Shown here piece after piece: positions 36,641 to 45,063 of a stretch of 64,000 nt of DNA. Source of the stretch: SAR324 cluster bacterium (GTDB lineage Bacteria > SAR324 > NAC60-12); assembly GCA_015231825.1 (NCBI GenBank), contig JADGAV010000001.1:124001-188000 (forward strand), in the 5' to 3' direction. The notes under the pieces are model-generated. The model saw nothing but the letters and a program-made list of their open reading frames with translations, was not told where the DNA came from and did no database searches. How positions within the stretch are numbered: position 1 is the first letter of the stretch; each line of letters opens with the position of its first letter. The translations under genes were made by a program, and so were the position numbers.

Positions 36641-38050
36641 TTAAAATTTGGCAGATGGTAGGGAATATTCTGATTTTTCCATTTCTCTCGGACTTACAAG
36701 ACGTCCCACCAGATCATAGGGATGAGCATCTGTAATCTCCACTTCATTGAATTGCTGTGGAACAGCATTTCCTTCATTGATATAGACCAAACCGTCGACA
36801 TTTGGTCCCTGGTACTGTGAACGCCCCTGGAGCAGCAAATCGCTTTCCTCAGAAACACCGTCCACCAGCACCTTCAGGGTCTTTCCCAAATATGTTTCAT
36901 TTTTACTCAGACTGATTTTCTGCTGAAGTTCCAGGAGCCTGCTTTTTCGTTCCCGCTTGAGTGTATTGGGAATTGGATCCCCCCATTTTGCCGAGCGGAT
37001 ATTGTCTTCGTCTGAATAGGTAAAAACACCGAGGTGGTCAAAATGACCTTCCGCAACAAATTGATGCAGTTCTTCGAAATTTTCTTCAGATTCTGTAGGA
37101 AACCCCACAATAAATGTGGACCGCCAGGCCAGATCCGGCATGTATTTCCTTACCTGGGTCATTTTTTCTCGAATCTTTTTTTGTGTGATTTTGCGATTCA
37201 TTTTTTGCAGCACAGAATCATTGATGTGTTGGAAGGGCATATCCAAGTATCGGCAAAAACGAGGATCGTCAGACATTATTTCAAGAGCCTCTTCCGGAAA
37301 AGTATTGGGATACGCATAAAACAGTCGGATCCAAAAATCCCCTTCAACTTCAGAGATTGCGCGCAGCAGGGTAGCTAAATGGACGTTTCCTGCCAAATCT
37401 TTTCCGTAAGATGACGTGTCCTGAGAAAGCAGATTGATTTCTTTAACGCCGTTTTCCACCATCACCTGCATTTCCTCAATAATCATCGAGACGGAACGGC
37501 TGCTGAATCCGCCGCGAAGTGAAGGGATGTTGCAGAAAGAGCACATATTGGAACATCCTTCAGCGATTTTTAAATAAGCAAAATGTTTTGCCGTGCTTTG
37601 TAGTTTTTCCTGCTTTTCATATTGAGAGTAGTGAGGTTTTTTATTGATGAGAATTTGCGGATGCTGAGGATTCTCATAAAGCTGTGTGATCAGAAAAGGG
37701 ATACGAAAAAAATCACTGGAACCGAGAAGCCCATCCAGCTCTGGAATTTCATCCAACAGCCCCCCCTGATATCGTTGACTGAGGCAACCGGTGGCAACCA
37801 GTTTCTCGCATTGTCCTTCTGCTTTGTGATCGCTTAAAGCAAGAATGCGGTCAATCGATTCCTGACTGGCAGACGTCAGAAACGCACAGGTATTGATCAC
37901 GATGACTTCTGCTTCTTCAGGTTTCATCACCAATTGGAAACCGTGTTTTTTTAATGCAGCCAACATGATTTCCGAATCAACTCGATTTTTTTCACAACCC
38001 AGTGTTTCCAGATAGATGTGCTTTTCATCATTATTGAAATTAGATTTCAC
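36641..38050 (-). CDS. rimO: Ribosomal protein S12 methylthiotransferase RimO
   Basis: 469 residues, a radical-SAM enzyme that adds a methylthio group to an aspartate of ribosomal protein S12. The UPF0004 domain binds one cluster through C19, C55 and C89 ([25 protein letters not shown]); the radical-SAM cluster ligands are C166, C170 and C173 ([12 protein letters not shown]). The LSQDTSSYG block separates RimO from MiaB. A C-terminal TRAM domain covers about 390-460. It is the first gene of the minus-strand repair operon. Confidence 0.95.
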   Translation of the reverse strand: MKSNFNNDEKHIYLETLGCEKNRVDSEIMLAALKKHGFQLVMKPEEAEVIVINTCAFLTSASQESIDRILALSDHKAEGQCEKLVATGCLSQRYQGGLLDEIPELDGLLGSSDFFRIPFLITQLYENPQHPQILINKKPHYSQYEKQEKLQSTAKHFAYLKIAEGCSNMCSFCNIPSLRGGFSSRSVSMIIEEMQVMVENGVKEINLLSQDTSSYGKDLAGNVHLATLLRAISEVEGDFWIRLFYAYPNTFPEEALEIMSDDPRFCRYLDMPFQHINDSVLQKMNRKITQKKIREKMTQVRKYMPDLAWRSTFIVGFPTESEENFEELHQFVAEGHFDHLGVFTYSDEDNIRSAKWGDPIPNTLKRERKSRLLELQQKISLSKNETYLGKTLKVLVDGVSEESDLLLQGRSQYQGPNVDGLVYINEGNAVPQQFNEVEITDAHPYDLVGRLVSPREMEKSEYSLPSAKF

Positions 38051-38392
38051 AGGAAACTCGAAAGTTCGGAAAGGAATATGCGAGATCAGTTGTTGCGCAT
38101 GAAGCTTTTTTCACTGATTTCGAATGTATGAGATGAACTGCAAATTCTACAGGAAATCAAAAAAAAATCTACTCTTCTGAAAATCTTTTTTCTTTAATTT
38201 TCGGAATTTCATGCTGCATGATTTTTCAAGATAAGAATCTGTAATGTTATTGGAATGAACCTGAAGAGGGAAGAGCCTTTCTTGAAATTTTCCTTTTTTT
38301 CTGATTCATTGTAAGTTATAAAGAGTGACCGCAAACAAGCGGAATTGGTAAAAGCCATTTGAAATCGCCACCATGCTGCTTTAGGAAAAACA
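38051..38392. other. 342-base divergent spacer between rimO and the unknown 475-residue protein
   Basis: Should hold promoters for both directions. A TATAAA (38317-38322) could be a -10 for the plus-strand gene, but I find no convincing -35 at the right distance. A short CCGC/GCGG repeat (38328-38341) follows. No coding frame or RNA gene is evident. Confidence 0.5.
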
Positions 38393-39820
38393 ATGGCCAT
38401 CGATATGGAAGCCTCTCCCATTGAGCAGGAAGCTCAGAAAAATGAGGAAAAAAAGGGAGATCTTAAGAAAAAGAAAAAGAATGGTAAAAAGGTCTTTATC
38501 AATGAGGATCTTTTTGGTGCCAGCAAGACACTGGATGATTCTCCTGCAGAAGAAGGAATTTCTCATTTAAAAATCAAAGCCCAGGAACTCGGAAATATAC
38601 CTGGTTTGATTGAGCATTGGCAGGCGGAGATCAATTCAAGGAAGAAAGATATTCTGGATTATTCAAAAACGACCTTTATGCAGCGGGCCGCCAATCGTAT
38701 TAAGGGGACCGATTATGCTGCCCCTGAGGTGACAGGAGAAGAACTCTCTAAATTCCATCCAACCAAATCTGCACTTGAAAAGGTCAAGCTTCTCAAACGC
38801 AATCCCACCGACATGATGAACCGCCTGGAACTGGTATCGATAGTGGCAAAAAGCGGGCGTGATTTTCCTGTAGAACTCTATCGTACGTTGCTCCTCCAGG
38901 CGACCGTAGCCTGTTCTTTTGGGGAATTAAGTAATGTGGGTCTGCAAATGGTGATTTGGACGCAGGATATTTATTTTTCAAAACTATTTTATAAATGCCA
39001 GGGGGAAGCCCTTGCCCTGGAGTCCAAACTCAAATCTGAAGAAGGAAAAGAAAATGCTTTCACCCGTCAATCCCAGGGGTTGAGGAGCCACATTGCCCTG
39101 GTTTCCCGCAACATGGAAATAATTAAAATCTATCAAAAACAATCCGAGAAAGCGCTGAAAGAAAACAAAGCAGTTTACAATACTTCCCTGAGTCTGGATG
39201 AAGTGACGACCTTTCTGCTTGAATCCGGAGGGAAAGAGATGGGCGAGGATAAAAAGCGGGATGGCAAATGGATGAGTATCATTAAAAGGTCCGCTGAACT
39301 GCTGCTGCTGCTGCGCGTTTTACCGCTCCTTGACAGCGAGGCAAAGAAGCTTTCATCTCAGTTGAAAAAAATGGATAAAAATGATCCGATTCCATATTTT
39401 TTAGAAGCCAAAGTCCAGATGAGTGACTTAATTTTTAAAGTAGGACAGTATCAAGGAGGAGAACGGACTGTCGAACAGCGTGAAAAAGTGCAGGAGTCAT
39501 TTAAAACGACTCACCATTGTTATGGACTCGCGGTAAAAAGAGTTGGAAAAATGCCGAAAACCAAAATGGAATTCGCGATCTTTATCGAATATGCCAGCTT
39601 AATTCATTACTTTTATAAAATTTCAAAAACGACGTTGGGCATCAAACTGCCCTCAGAGTGGTTGGCGGCTGTTTTTGATAAAACCATGAAGCTTTTGACC
39701 ATGATTCAGGAGAAAGGGCAAGTAGATGGCCTGATGATGGACATTCAGCGAGACATTCTCGAAGAAGGTTTAGATAAATCAGGAAACCGAATGAGTAATG
39801 AAGTTTCGGTTCCCGCATGA
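38393..39820 (+). CDS. Soluble helical protein of unknown function
   Basis: 475 residues, no signal peptide or membrane helix. The first 35 residues are rich in Glu and Lys with a run GDLKKKKKNGKK, probably disordered. The rest is helical, with pieces such as KLLKRNPTDMMNRLELVSIVAKSG and a TPR-like spacing of helices in the second half (LPLLDSEAKKLSSQLKK, DPIPYFLEAKVQMSDLIFKVGQYQ) that may form a repeat solenoid. I know no family. Its end lies 16 bases before the AICAR transformylase start, so the two are cotranscribed, yet nothing suggests a purine role. Confidence 0.8.
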   Translation: MAIDMEASPIEQEAQKNEEKKGDLKKKKKNGKKVFINEDLFGASKTLDDSPAEEGISHLKIKAQELGNIPGLIEHWQAEINSRKKDILDYSKTTFMQRAANRIKGTDYAAPEVTGEELSKFHPTKSALEKVKLLKRNPTDMMNRLELVSIVAKSGRDFPVELYRTLLLQATVACSFGELSNVGLQMVIWTQDIYFSKLFYKCQGEALALESKLKSEEGKENAFTRQSQGLRSHIALVSRNMEIIKIYQKQSEKALKENKAVYNTSLSLDEVTTFLLESGGKEMGEDKKRDGKWMSIIKRSAELLLLLRVLPLLDSEAKKLSSQLKKMDKNDPIPYFLEAKVQMSDLIFKVGQYQGGERTVEQREKVQESFKTTHHCYGLAVKRVGKMPKTKMEFAIFIEYASLIHYFYKISKTTLGIKLPSEWLAAVFDKTMKLLTMIQEKGQVDGLMMDIQRDILEEGLDKSGNRMSNEVSVPA

Positions 39821-39836
39821 AAGAGAAGATACTTCA

Positions 39837-41039
39837 ATGACCGACCCGAGTTTGCGCAGCACTGTTCATCAATTTGATCTTAAATACGGATGTAACCCCC
39901 ATCAGAAACCGGCATCAATTTCGAGGCTTAATGATCTCCCCCTTCCTTTTGAGATTATAAATGGCAACCCTGGCTATATAAATTTACTGGATGCGATGAA
40001 TGCCTGGCAGCTGGTCAATGAGTTGGATTCGGCAATGGAGATGCCGGCCGCGGCCTCATTCAAACACGTCAGCCCTGCAGGTGCAGCCTTCGCTGTGCCG
40101 CTCAGTGAAACCCTCAAACAAGTCTACGATTGTTCTCAGCAGGAGTTAAGCCCCTTGGCCATCGCCTACACCCGAGCGAGAGGTGCTGATCCCATGTCCT
40201 CTTTTGGCGACTTTATCGCTTTGAGTCGCAAAGTTGACGTCTCCACCGCCCAAATCATAAAATCTTCTGTTTCAGATGGTATGATTGCTCCTGGTTATGA
40301 GCCGGAGGCTTTGGAAATTCTTAAAGGCAAGAAAAAAGGCGCTTATCTCATTTTAAAATCTGATCCTGCCTATAAAGCACCTGATACTGAATACCGCGAA
40401 GTTTTTGGAGTTGGATTTTCCCAAAAAAGAAACTCACTGGCTTTGAATGAAAAAAATTTATTTCAGCAGATTCCTACAGAAAAGAAAGAACTGTCTCCCG
40501 ATGCAAAACGGGATTTGATTCTTGCTGCAATTACCTTGAAATATACTCAGTCCAATTCAGTAGCTTTCGCTACGGACGGGCAGATGATAGGGATTGGGGC
40601 AGGACAGCAGAGCCGAATAGACTGCACGAAACTGGCAGGACGGAAATCTGAGATCTGGTTTTTACGTCAGCATCCGAAAGTTTTGGGATTGCGTTTCAAA
40701 ACGGAAATAAATCGTGTCAATCGGATCAATGCCAGGGTCAGTTACATAGAGGGAGATTTGACTGCAAAAGAGCATGAAGTTTGGGAGCAAAATTTTGAAA
40801 TTTCCCCGTCACCCCTGACAGCGGATGAAAAGTCCTCCTGGCTGAAAAACCTGAAGGGCGTCAGTCTTGCTTCTGACGCATTTTTTCCGTTCAGAGACAA
40901 TATCGATCAGGCATCAAAAAGAGGGGTCTCCTATATCGTGCAGGCGGGAGGAAGCATACGAGACGACGAGGTTGTTGAGGCTGCCAACGAATATGGGATG
41001 CTGATGGCATTTTCAGGAGTTCGTTTGTTCCATCATTGA
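39837..41039 (+). CDS. purH: Stand-alone AICAR formyltransferase (PurH C-terminal type)
   Basis: 400 residues covering only the formyltransferase part of PurH, which adds a formyl group to AICAR to give FAICAR. Catalytic K76-H77 lies in SFKHVSPAGAA, with PMSSFGDFIALS, KYTQSNSVAFATDGQMIGIG and SDAFFPFRDNID as further family blocks. The N-terminal IMP cyclohydrolase (MGS-like) domain of bifunctional PurH is missing, so the last step of IMP synthesis needs a separate protein not found here. ATG 39837 is chosen since the longer frame overlaps the previous gene. Its stop overlaps the stop of the convergent acyltransferase by 7 bases. Confidence 0.93.
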   Translation: MTDPSLRSTVHQFDLKYGCNPHQKPASISRLNDLPLPFEIINGNPGYINLLDAMNAWQLVNELDSAMEMPAAASFKHVSPAGAAFAVPLSETLKQVYDCSQQELSPLAIAYTRARGADPMSSFGDFIALSRKVDVSTAQIIKSSVSDGMIAPGYEPEALEILKGKKKGAYLILKSDPAYKAPDTEYREVFGVGFSQKRNSLALNEKNLFQQIPTEKKELSPDAKRDLILAAITLKYTQSNSVAFATDGQMIGIGAGQQSRIDCTKLAGRKSEIWFLRQHPKVLGLRFKTEINRVNRINARVSYIEGDLTAKEHEVWEQNFEISPSPLTADEKSSWLKNLKGVSLASDAFFPFRDNIDQASKRGVSYIVQAGGSIRDDEVVEAANEYGMLMAFSGVRLFHH

Positions 41040-41980
41040 GTCACAATCTGCCTTTTTTCTTCTTGTGCAAAGGCTTCCGCATCCCGGCTTGCAAAATCTT
41101 CAATTAAGCGGTCTTTTGCTTTCCATTTCTGGTTGATCCACGCCTGAAAATTTTCTCTGAACTGCTGATCTGTCCGATAGTCTCTCTGAATAAACTCCCC
41201 GGGAATCGGAATCAGTTCTACCCGCACAGTGATCCTTTTAATCTGTCCTGAAATAAATTGCCAGCATGTGGCGTGTTCGGTGGAATAAGCGATAGTCACA
41301 TTGAGAGCTGCGGTGAAGTATTCGCCCATTGAATATAATGCCAAAGCAGCGCCTCCTGCGCGCGGCAGCAGAAGATGATGATAAGGAGAGTTCTGTGCCT
41401 TTGCTTTTGCTGGTCGATAGCGTGTCCCTTCTGGAAAATTGATTACTGTCGTGGGGATATATTTGAATTTCTCACAAGAACGCCGCGTGGTTTCCAAATC
41501 TTTGCCTCGCTGTTCCGGGTGCTTTTCCAGATATGATTTTGAATATCGCTTCATGATTGGAAAATCCATTGCCCAAAATACAGGGCCTAAAACGGGAAGC
41601 CACAGGAGCTTGTCTTTGACAAAATATTTAGGAAAGGGAATTTTACGATTGAGGACTTTGAACAAAATGAATATATCAGCCCATGACTGATGATTAGAAA
41701 TCAGAAGGTACCAATGTTTTTCTGCCAGGTCCTCGGGAATCTGCAAATCCCATTCGGTTTGTAGAAGTTTCTCAAGCACCCGGCTATTGCCATCTGCCCA
41801 ATAGCTAACACAAACAGTAAGAAACAAACCAAGGTAGGGAGCAAGAGGGGTGCGGTCAGTGAGAGGTTTCAGACAGATTGCTGGAAGTAAAATACTAAAA
41901 CAAAGGACTGTATTGAGCGAACAAAACAATACAAATAAACTTCCTTTCAAAAATGCAGGAAGGGCAAGTATCATGAACAA
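41033..41980 (-). CDS. 1-acylglycerol-3-phosphate acyltransferase-like membrane protein (PlsC/YihG type)
   Basis: 315 residues with one or two N-terminal membrane helices (about 7-35). The acyltransferase motifs are NHQSWAD (HX4D, block I) and FPEGTRY (block III); the motif KRYSKSYLEKHPEQRGKD between them resembles the YihG/YihG-like subfamily of PlsC. It moves an acyl chain to lysophosphatidic acid in phospholipid synthesis, though YihG-type enzymes may set unusual acyl chains and have been linked to motility in Escherichia coli. Transcribed alone, divergent from the STAS operon. Confidence 0.88.
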   Translation of the reverse strand: MFMILALPAFLKGSLFVLFCSLNTVLCFSILLPAICLKPLTDRTPLAPYLGLFLTVCVSYWADGNSRVLEKLLQTEWDLQIPEDLAEKHWYLLISNHQSWADIFILFKVLNRKIPFPKYFVKDKLLWLPVLGPVFWAMDFPIMKRYSKSYLEKHPEQRGKDLETTRRSCEKFKYIPTTVINFPEGTRYRPAKAKAQNSPYHHLLLPRAGGAALALYSMGEYFTAALNVTIAYSTEHATCWQFISGQIKRITVRVELIPIPGEFIQRDYRTDQQFRENFQAWINQKWKAKDRLIEDFASRDAEAFAQEEKRQIVTQ

Positions 41981-42350
41981 CGTCTCCCGAGATTTGTTTT
42001 TTCCTTTCCAGAATGATTTTCCCCAGAGTGTTTGTGAGGAAAGCTTTCAAGAATCTTCCCCTCACCTATACGGAAAATAATCAGATTTGTAAATATCGCA
42101 TCATCGAAAACACTATTCTTTCGGTTTTAAACGAACTCTTTTTCCGTTGCTTCCTCCCAAAATCAAGAAAATATAACTTGATTTTGCATTTGAGGAAATG
42201 AAAAGCTCTCCTACAGTTCGCTGTTCAAGAGAATAGTTTTTTTGAGAGCGATCTTTTTTTGAATTGGAGAGCTGCACAGAACCCCTAGGCATTGAAACTC
42301 GCTTTTCGATACATGCTTACAGTCATGTATCCGGCAGACAAAGTAGACGG
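41981..42350. other. 370-base divergent region between acyltransferase and STAS genes
   Basis: An 8-base inverted repeat AGCTCTCC (42204-42211) and GGAGAGCT (42266-42273), with an internal GAGAGC followed by a T-run (42244-42258), could form alternative hairpins, one terminator-like, in the leader of the STAS gene. The in-frame extension of the STAS frame to 42264 lacks coding character. No RNA gene seen. Confidence 0.4.
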
Positions 42351-42728
42351 ATGCAAATTGTTCATCAGATAAAAAACGATGTTTGCGTGATCTTTCTTAA
42401 AGATGACCTGTTAAAAGAGTCGGTGCCGCGAAATGAAGCCAACGAAATGAAAGAAAGGTTGTATCCCCTTTTTAAAAAATCGTTGTTGAATGGCGCTGTG
42501 CTTAATTTTAAAGGTCTCGAACATATCAGTTCGGGAGAAATTGGAAATATTGTTTCATTTTTTCAGTTTCTGGAAAGTCTCCAAAAAAAAATGGTGCTCT
42601 GCCAATTGAACGATAAACTTTTGATGCTCTTTCGCATGACAGATTTGGATAAAATCATTGATATTTATGAAACAGAAAAAGATGCGATCGCAAGTTTCAG
42701 TCCTCGAGCAGAGCAATCGAAACTATAG
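42351..42728 (+). CDS. STAS-domain protein (anti-sigma factor antagonist-like)
   Basis: 125 residues matching the SpoIIAA/RsbV fold: a first strand pair (VHQIKNDVCVIFLKDDLL), a central strand leading to LNFKGLEHISSGEIGNIV, and a final strand-helix. The key SSG (S60, S61, G62) keeps the Ser that a kinase would phosphorylate, but the Asp that normally precedes it is Ile. Such proteins bind anti-sigma factors when dephosphorylated, often by SpoIIE-type phosphatases like the one at 23427. It is 20 bases upstream of manC, which ties it to exopolysaccharide or lipopolysaccharide sugar supply. Confidence 0.75.
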   Translation: MQIVHQIKNDVCVIFLKDDLLKESVPRNEANEMKERLYPLFKKSLLNGAVLNFKGLEHISSGEIGNIVSFFQFLESLQKKMVLCQLNDKLLMLFRMTDLDKIIDIYETEKDAIASFSPRAEQSKL

Positions 42729-42748
42729 AAAAATAAGGAAATAGCTGG

Positions 42749-44140
42749 ATGTTAGGAATGATTCTCGCGGGAGGAGGGGGGACCAGGCTGTGGCCCTTCA
42801 GTCGGTATATGAGTCCCAAACAGTTTTTGAATTTGGGGTCTACCCACGAATCCCTCTTGCAGGAAACCTATCAGCGTCTTTCCAGTTTGGTTCTCAAGGA
42901 AGATATTTTCATTGTTGGTTCCACCCATCATGAATTTGAACTGATCCATCAAATTGATCAAATCGCGCCTGACTTTCCCAGAAGAAACCTCCTGTTTGAA
43001 CCACAGGGCCGCAATACCGCACCTGCGATCCTATGGGCGGTGTTTTGTGTTTCAAAATCAAACCTTGATGAACCGATGATCATTTTACCCGCAGATCATC
43101 TCATTCCGGACCGAGAAGGTTTTCACAAATATCTGCAGCAGGGGGCTGTTCTAGCCCGGGAAAAATGGATTGTTACTTTTGGTATCAAGCCCGAACATCC
43201 GGAGACGGGGTATGGTTATATCAAATCAGGAAACCCTCTGTCACAAGGATTTCGTGTAGAAAAATTTGTGGAAAAGCCAGACCAGGCGACTGCGGAAAAA
43301 TATTTGGATTCTGGAAAGTATACTTGGAACTCCGGGATTTTCATGTGCACACCTCGAGTGCTGATGGAAGAATATCAAAAGCAGGTTCCAGAGATGTTTG
43401 AGGTGTTTTCAAAATATCGGGACACGGGAAAAAGCTTCCTGGATGAAGACGTGATCAATGCAATTTACGGTGAGGTGCAAGCAGATTCAATAGATTACGC
43501 CATATTGGAAAAATCGGATCGGGTCTCTGTTCTTCCTCTTGATATTGCCTGGAGTGATTTGGGCAGTTGGGAAAGCATTCATCAGGTTTCAAAAAAAGAT
43601 GATGAAAACAATGCTATACAAGGAAATGTGGTATTGCATGATACCCGCAACTGCCTGATTTTCACCACCAAGAAGTTAGTCACCAGTATTGGGATTGAGA
43701 ATTTAATTATTGTAGAAACAGATGATGCACTTTTGGTATGTGATCTATCCAGAAGCCAGGATGTCAAAAAACTAGTGGATACCCTGAAAGAAGAAGATCG
43801 ATATGAATACAAATTTCATCGAACAATTTTAAGAAGGTGGGGGCGTTCGACAATCTTATATGAAACTCCGGGGTATCAAATAAAAAATGTGGAAATATTA
43901 CCCGGAATGTACTTGTCACGGCAGAGACATCAGCATCGCAGTGAGCACTGGATTGTAGTGAAAGGGACTGCCGATGTTCTCAGAGACGATGAACAATTTT
44001 TATTGAATGAAAGTGAATCGACCCATATTCCCCGCACAATTGTTCACCGTTTGGGAAACCCGGGAACAACTCCGCTTGAAATTATTGAGATTCAGTTGGG
44101 GGAGCATCTCGATGATGACATAGAACGTCTTGAGCAATAA
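42749..44140 (+). CDS. manC: Mannose-1-phosphate guanylyltransferase / mannose-6-phosphate isomerase
   Basis: 463 residues, the bifunctional type II length. The N-terminal nucleotidyltransferase part has LAGGGGTRLWPFSR and FVEKPDQATAEKYLDSG; it makes GDP-mannose from mannose-1-phosphate and GTP. The C-terminal cupin (about 345-463) has the isomerase zinc motif RQRHQHRSEHW, which changes fructose-6-phosphate to mannose-6-phosphate. GDP-mannose feeds surface polysaccharides. It sits between STAS and TerB genes in a tight three-gene operon, an uncommon pairing. Confidence 0.95.
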   Translation: MLGMILAGGGGTRLWPFSRYMSPKQFLNLGSTHESLLQETYQRLSSLVLKEDIFIVGSTHHEFELIHQIDQIAPDFPRRNLLFEPQGRNTAPAILWAVFCVSKSNLDEPMIILPADHLIPDREGFHKYLQQGAVLAREKWIVTFGIKPEHPETGYGYIKSGNPLSQGFRVEKFVEKPDQATAEKYLDSGKYTWNSGIFMCTPRVLMEEYQKQVPEMFEVFSKYRDTGKSFLDEDVINAIYGEVQADSIDYAILEKSDRVSVLPLDIAWSDLGSWESIHQVSKKDDENNAIQGNVVLHDTRNCLIFTTKKLVTSIGIENLIIVETDDALLVCDLSRSQDVKKLVDTLKEEDRYEYKFHRTILRRWGRSTILYETPGYQIKNVEILPGMYLSRQRHQHRSEHWIVVKGTADVLRDDEQFLLNESESTHIPRTIVHRLGNPGTTPLEIIEIQLGEHLDDDIERLEQ

Positions 44141-44167
44141 TTAACTTCTTTTGGAAAGGACTAAAGA

Positions 44168-44605
44168 ATGTCTAATTTAGTGGAAACTTTACCGCCTCAA
44201 GTAAAAATTTGGTTTGCATTTGCTGTTGCCGGTGTGATTACTGCTGATGGAGTGGTGACAGAAACGGAACTGGAATTTTTACGGGAGACGATTAATTTTT
44301 TGGAAAGTGTTGAAGACATCAACGAAGTGGTTGGTGTGGTTAAAGCAAAAGAACGACCTGTTTTGAAGAAACTCAGCACCGATCCTCAAACCGCGGCTTT
44401 GATTCTAATCCATCTTGCTCAAATTGCCATTACTGATGGAAAACTGGATAATTCCGAAGTGGATTTCTTCAAATATGTCGGGAAAAAACTTGGTTTTGAT
44501 GGCGCTTATTCAGAGGAAGTGATGGAATGGGGAAAAGAAAACCTCAAGGTCGAAAAACGAAAAAAAACTCTGATAAAAAAGTCCAGGCAGTATAAAATCT
44601 ATTAA
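44168..44605 (+). CDS. TerB-like (DjlA N-terminal-like) domain protein
   Basis: 145 residues, all helical. The two characteristic acidic loops are present in repeated form, AGVITADGVVTETELEFL (about 17-34) and AITDGKLDNSEVDFF (about 82-96), which resemble the metal-binding loops of the TerB/DjlA-N fold. These small proteins are tied to tellurite or stress responses and membrane-associated signalling, but their biochemistry is unclear. AAAGG lies 9 bases before ATG and the gene is 27 bases behind manC. The last 20 residues are strongly basic. Confidence 0.75.
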   Translation: MSNLVETLPPQVKIWFAFAVAGVITADGVVTETELEFLRETINFLESVEDINEVVGVVKAKERPVLKKLSTDPQTAALILIHLAQIAITDGKLDNSEVDFFKYVGKKLGFDGAYSEEVMEWGKENLKVEKRKKTLIKKSRQYKIY

Positions 44606-45045
44606 TTGTAACTGCTTTTTCCCTTTGGAAGTGGTGACTATCCTCGATCAATTAATTGGAAATCCCTGTCTCATACCCTATAAATAGCAGAATTCTTTTA
44701 TCAATCCGCTCTTTCGAGGCGGATGCCCGAAAAGGAAAGGAATTCAATTGTCGGTGTAGAGGATCAGATCGGGAATTCGCTCTTGCCAATGCTCCTCCAA
44801 ACTCACCTCCCTCTGTTTAGCATCTCTATTTTATTTTCTGAAAAGTGAAATCGAACAATTTTTTTTAAATGGGATTCTTCGTGACTCCTGCGAAAATTCA
44901 TTATTACATTCAGATGTTGACTGCATTTTAATGGTTCGTTGATTTGGATGAACTTTTTCCGAAAATGCGTTTAAAATTAAGAGCTGTTTTGGACGTTTTG
45001 AGAATAAAATATAATAAAGGAGCAAAAGCGAAGAAGGAACAAAAC
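44606..45045. other. 440-base spacer before the kinase-receiver-transporter operon
   Basis: Contains a short ATCCGC/GCGGAT hairpin (44704-44724) without a T-run, and a perfect -10 TATAAT at 45010-45015 ahead of the kinase operon. A -35 is weak (TTTGGA, 44988-44993, 16-base spacer). The rest shows no reading frame or RNA fold I can support. Confidence 0.55.
44988..45015 (+). promoter_or_regulatory. Probable promoter of the kinase operon
   Basis: TATAAT (45010-45015) is a perfect -10 with an AT-rich lead; TTTGGA at 16 bases is a poor -35, so an activator or an extended element may be needed. Transcription would begin near 45022, 24 bases before the minicistron. Confidence 0.45.
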
Positions 45046-45063
45046 ATGGAAAGATTGTTATGA
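45046..45063 (+). CDS. Five-codon upstream minicistron coupled to the hybrid kinase
   Basis: ATG 45046 to TGA 45063 encodes MERLL and its stop overlaps the kinase start as ATGA (45060-45063). AAGAAGGA (45031-45038) is well placed for 45046, but 22 bases from the kinase start, too far for direct use. Ribosomes would end here and restart on the kinase, so kinase output is likely set by coupling. A base error joining the two frames is a less likely alternative because the kinase N-terminus aligns from its own Met with the receiver at 47017. Confidence 0.45.
   Translation: MERLL

Noticed and set aside
45046-45062. Frameshift error fusing the five-codon frame to the kinase
   Set aside because: The kinase receiver aligns from its own Met with the receiver at 47017, so the annotated start is sound; coupling is the simpler reading.
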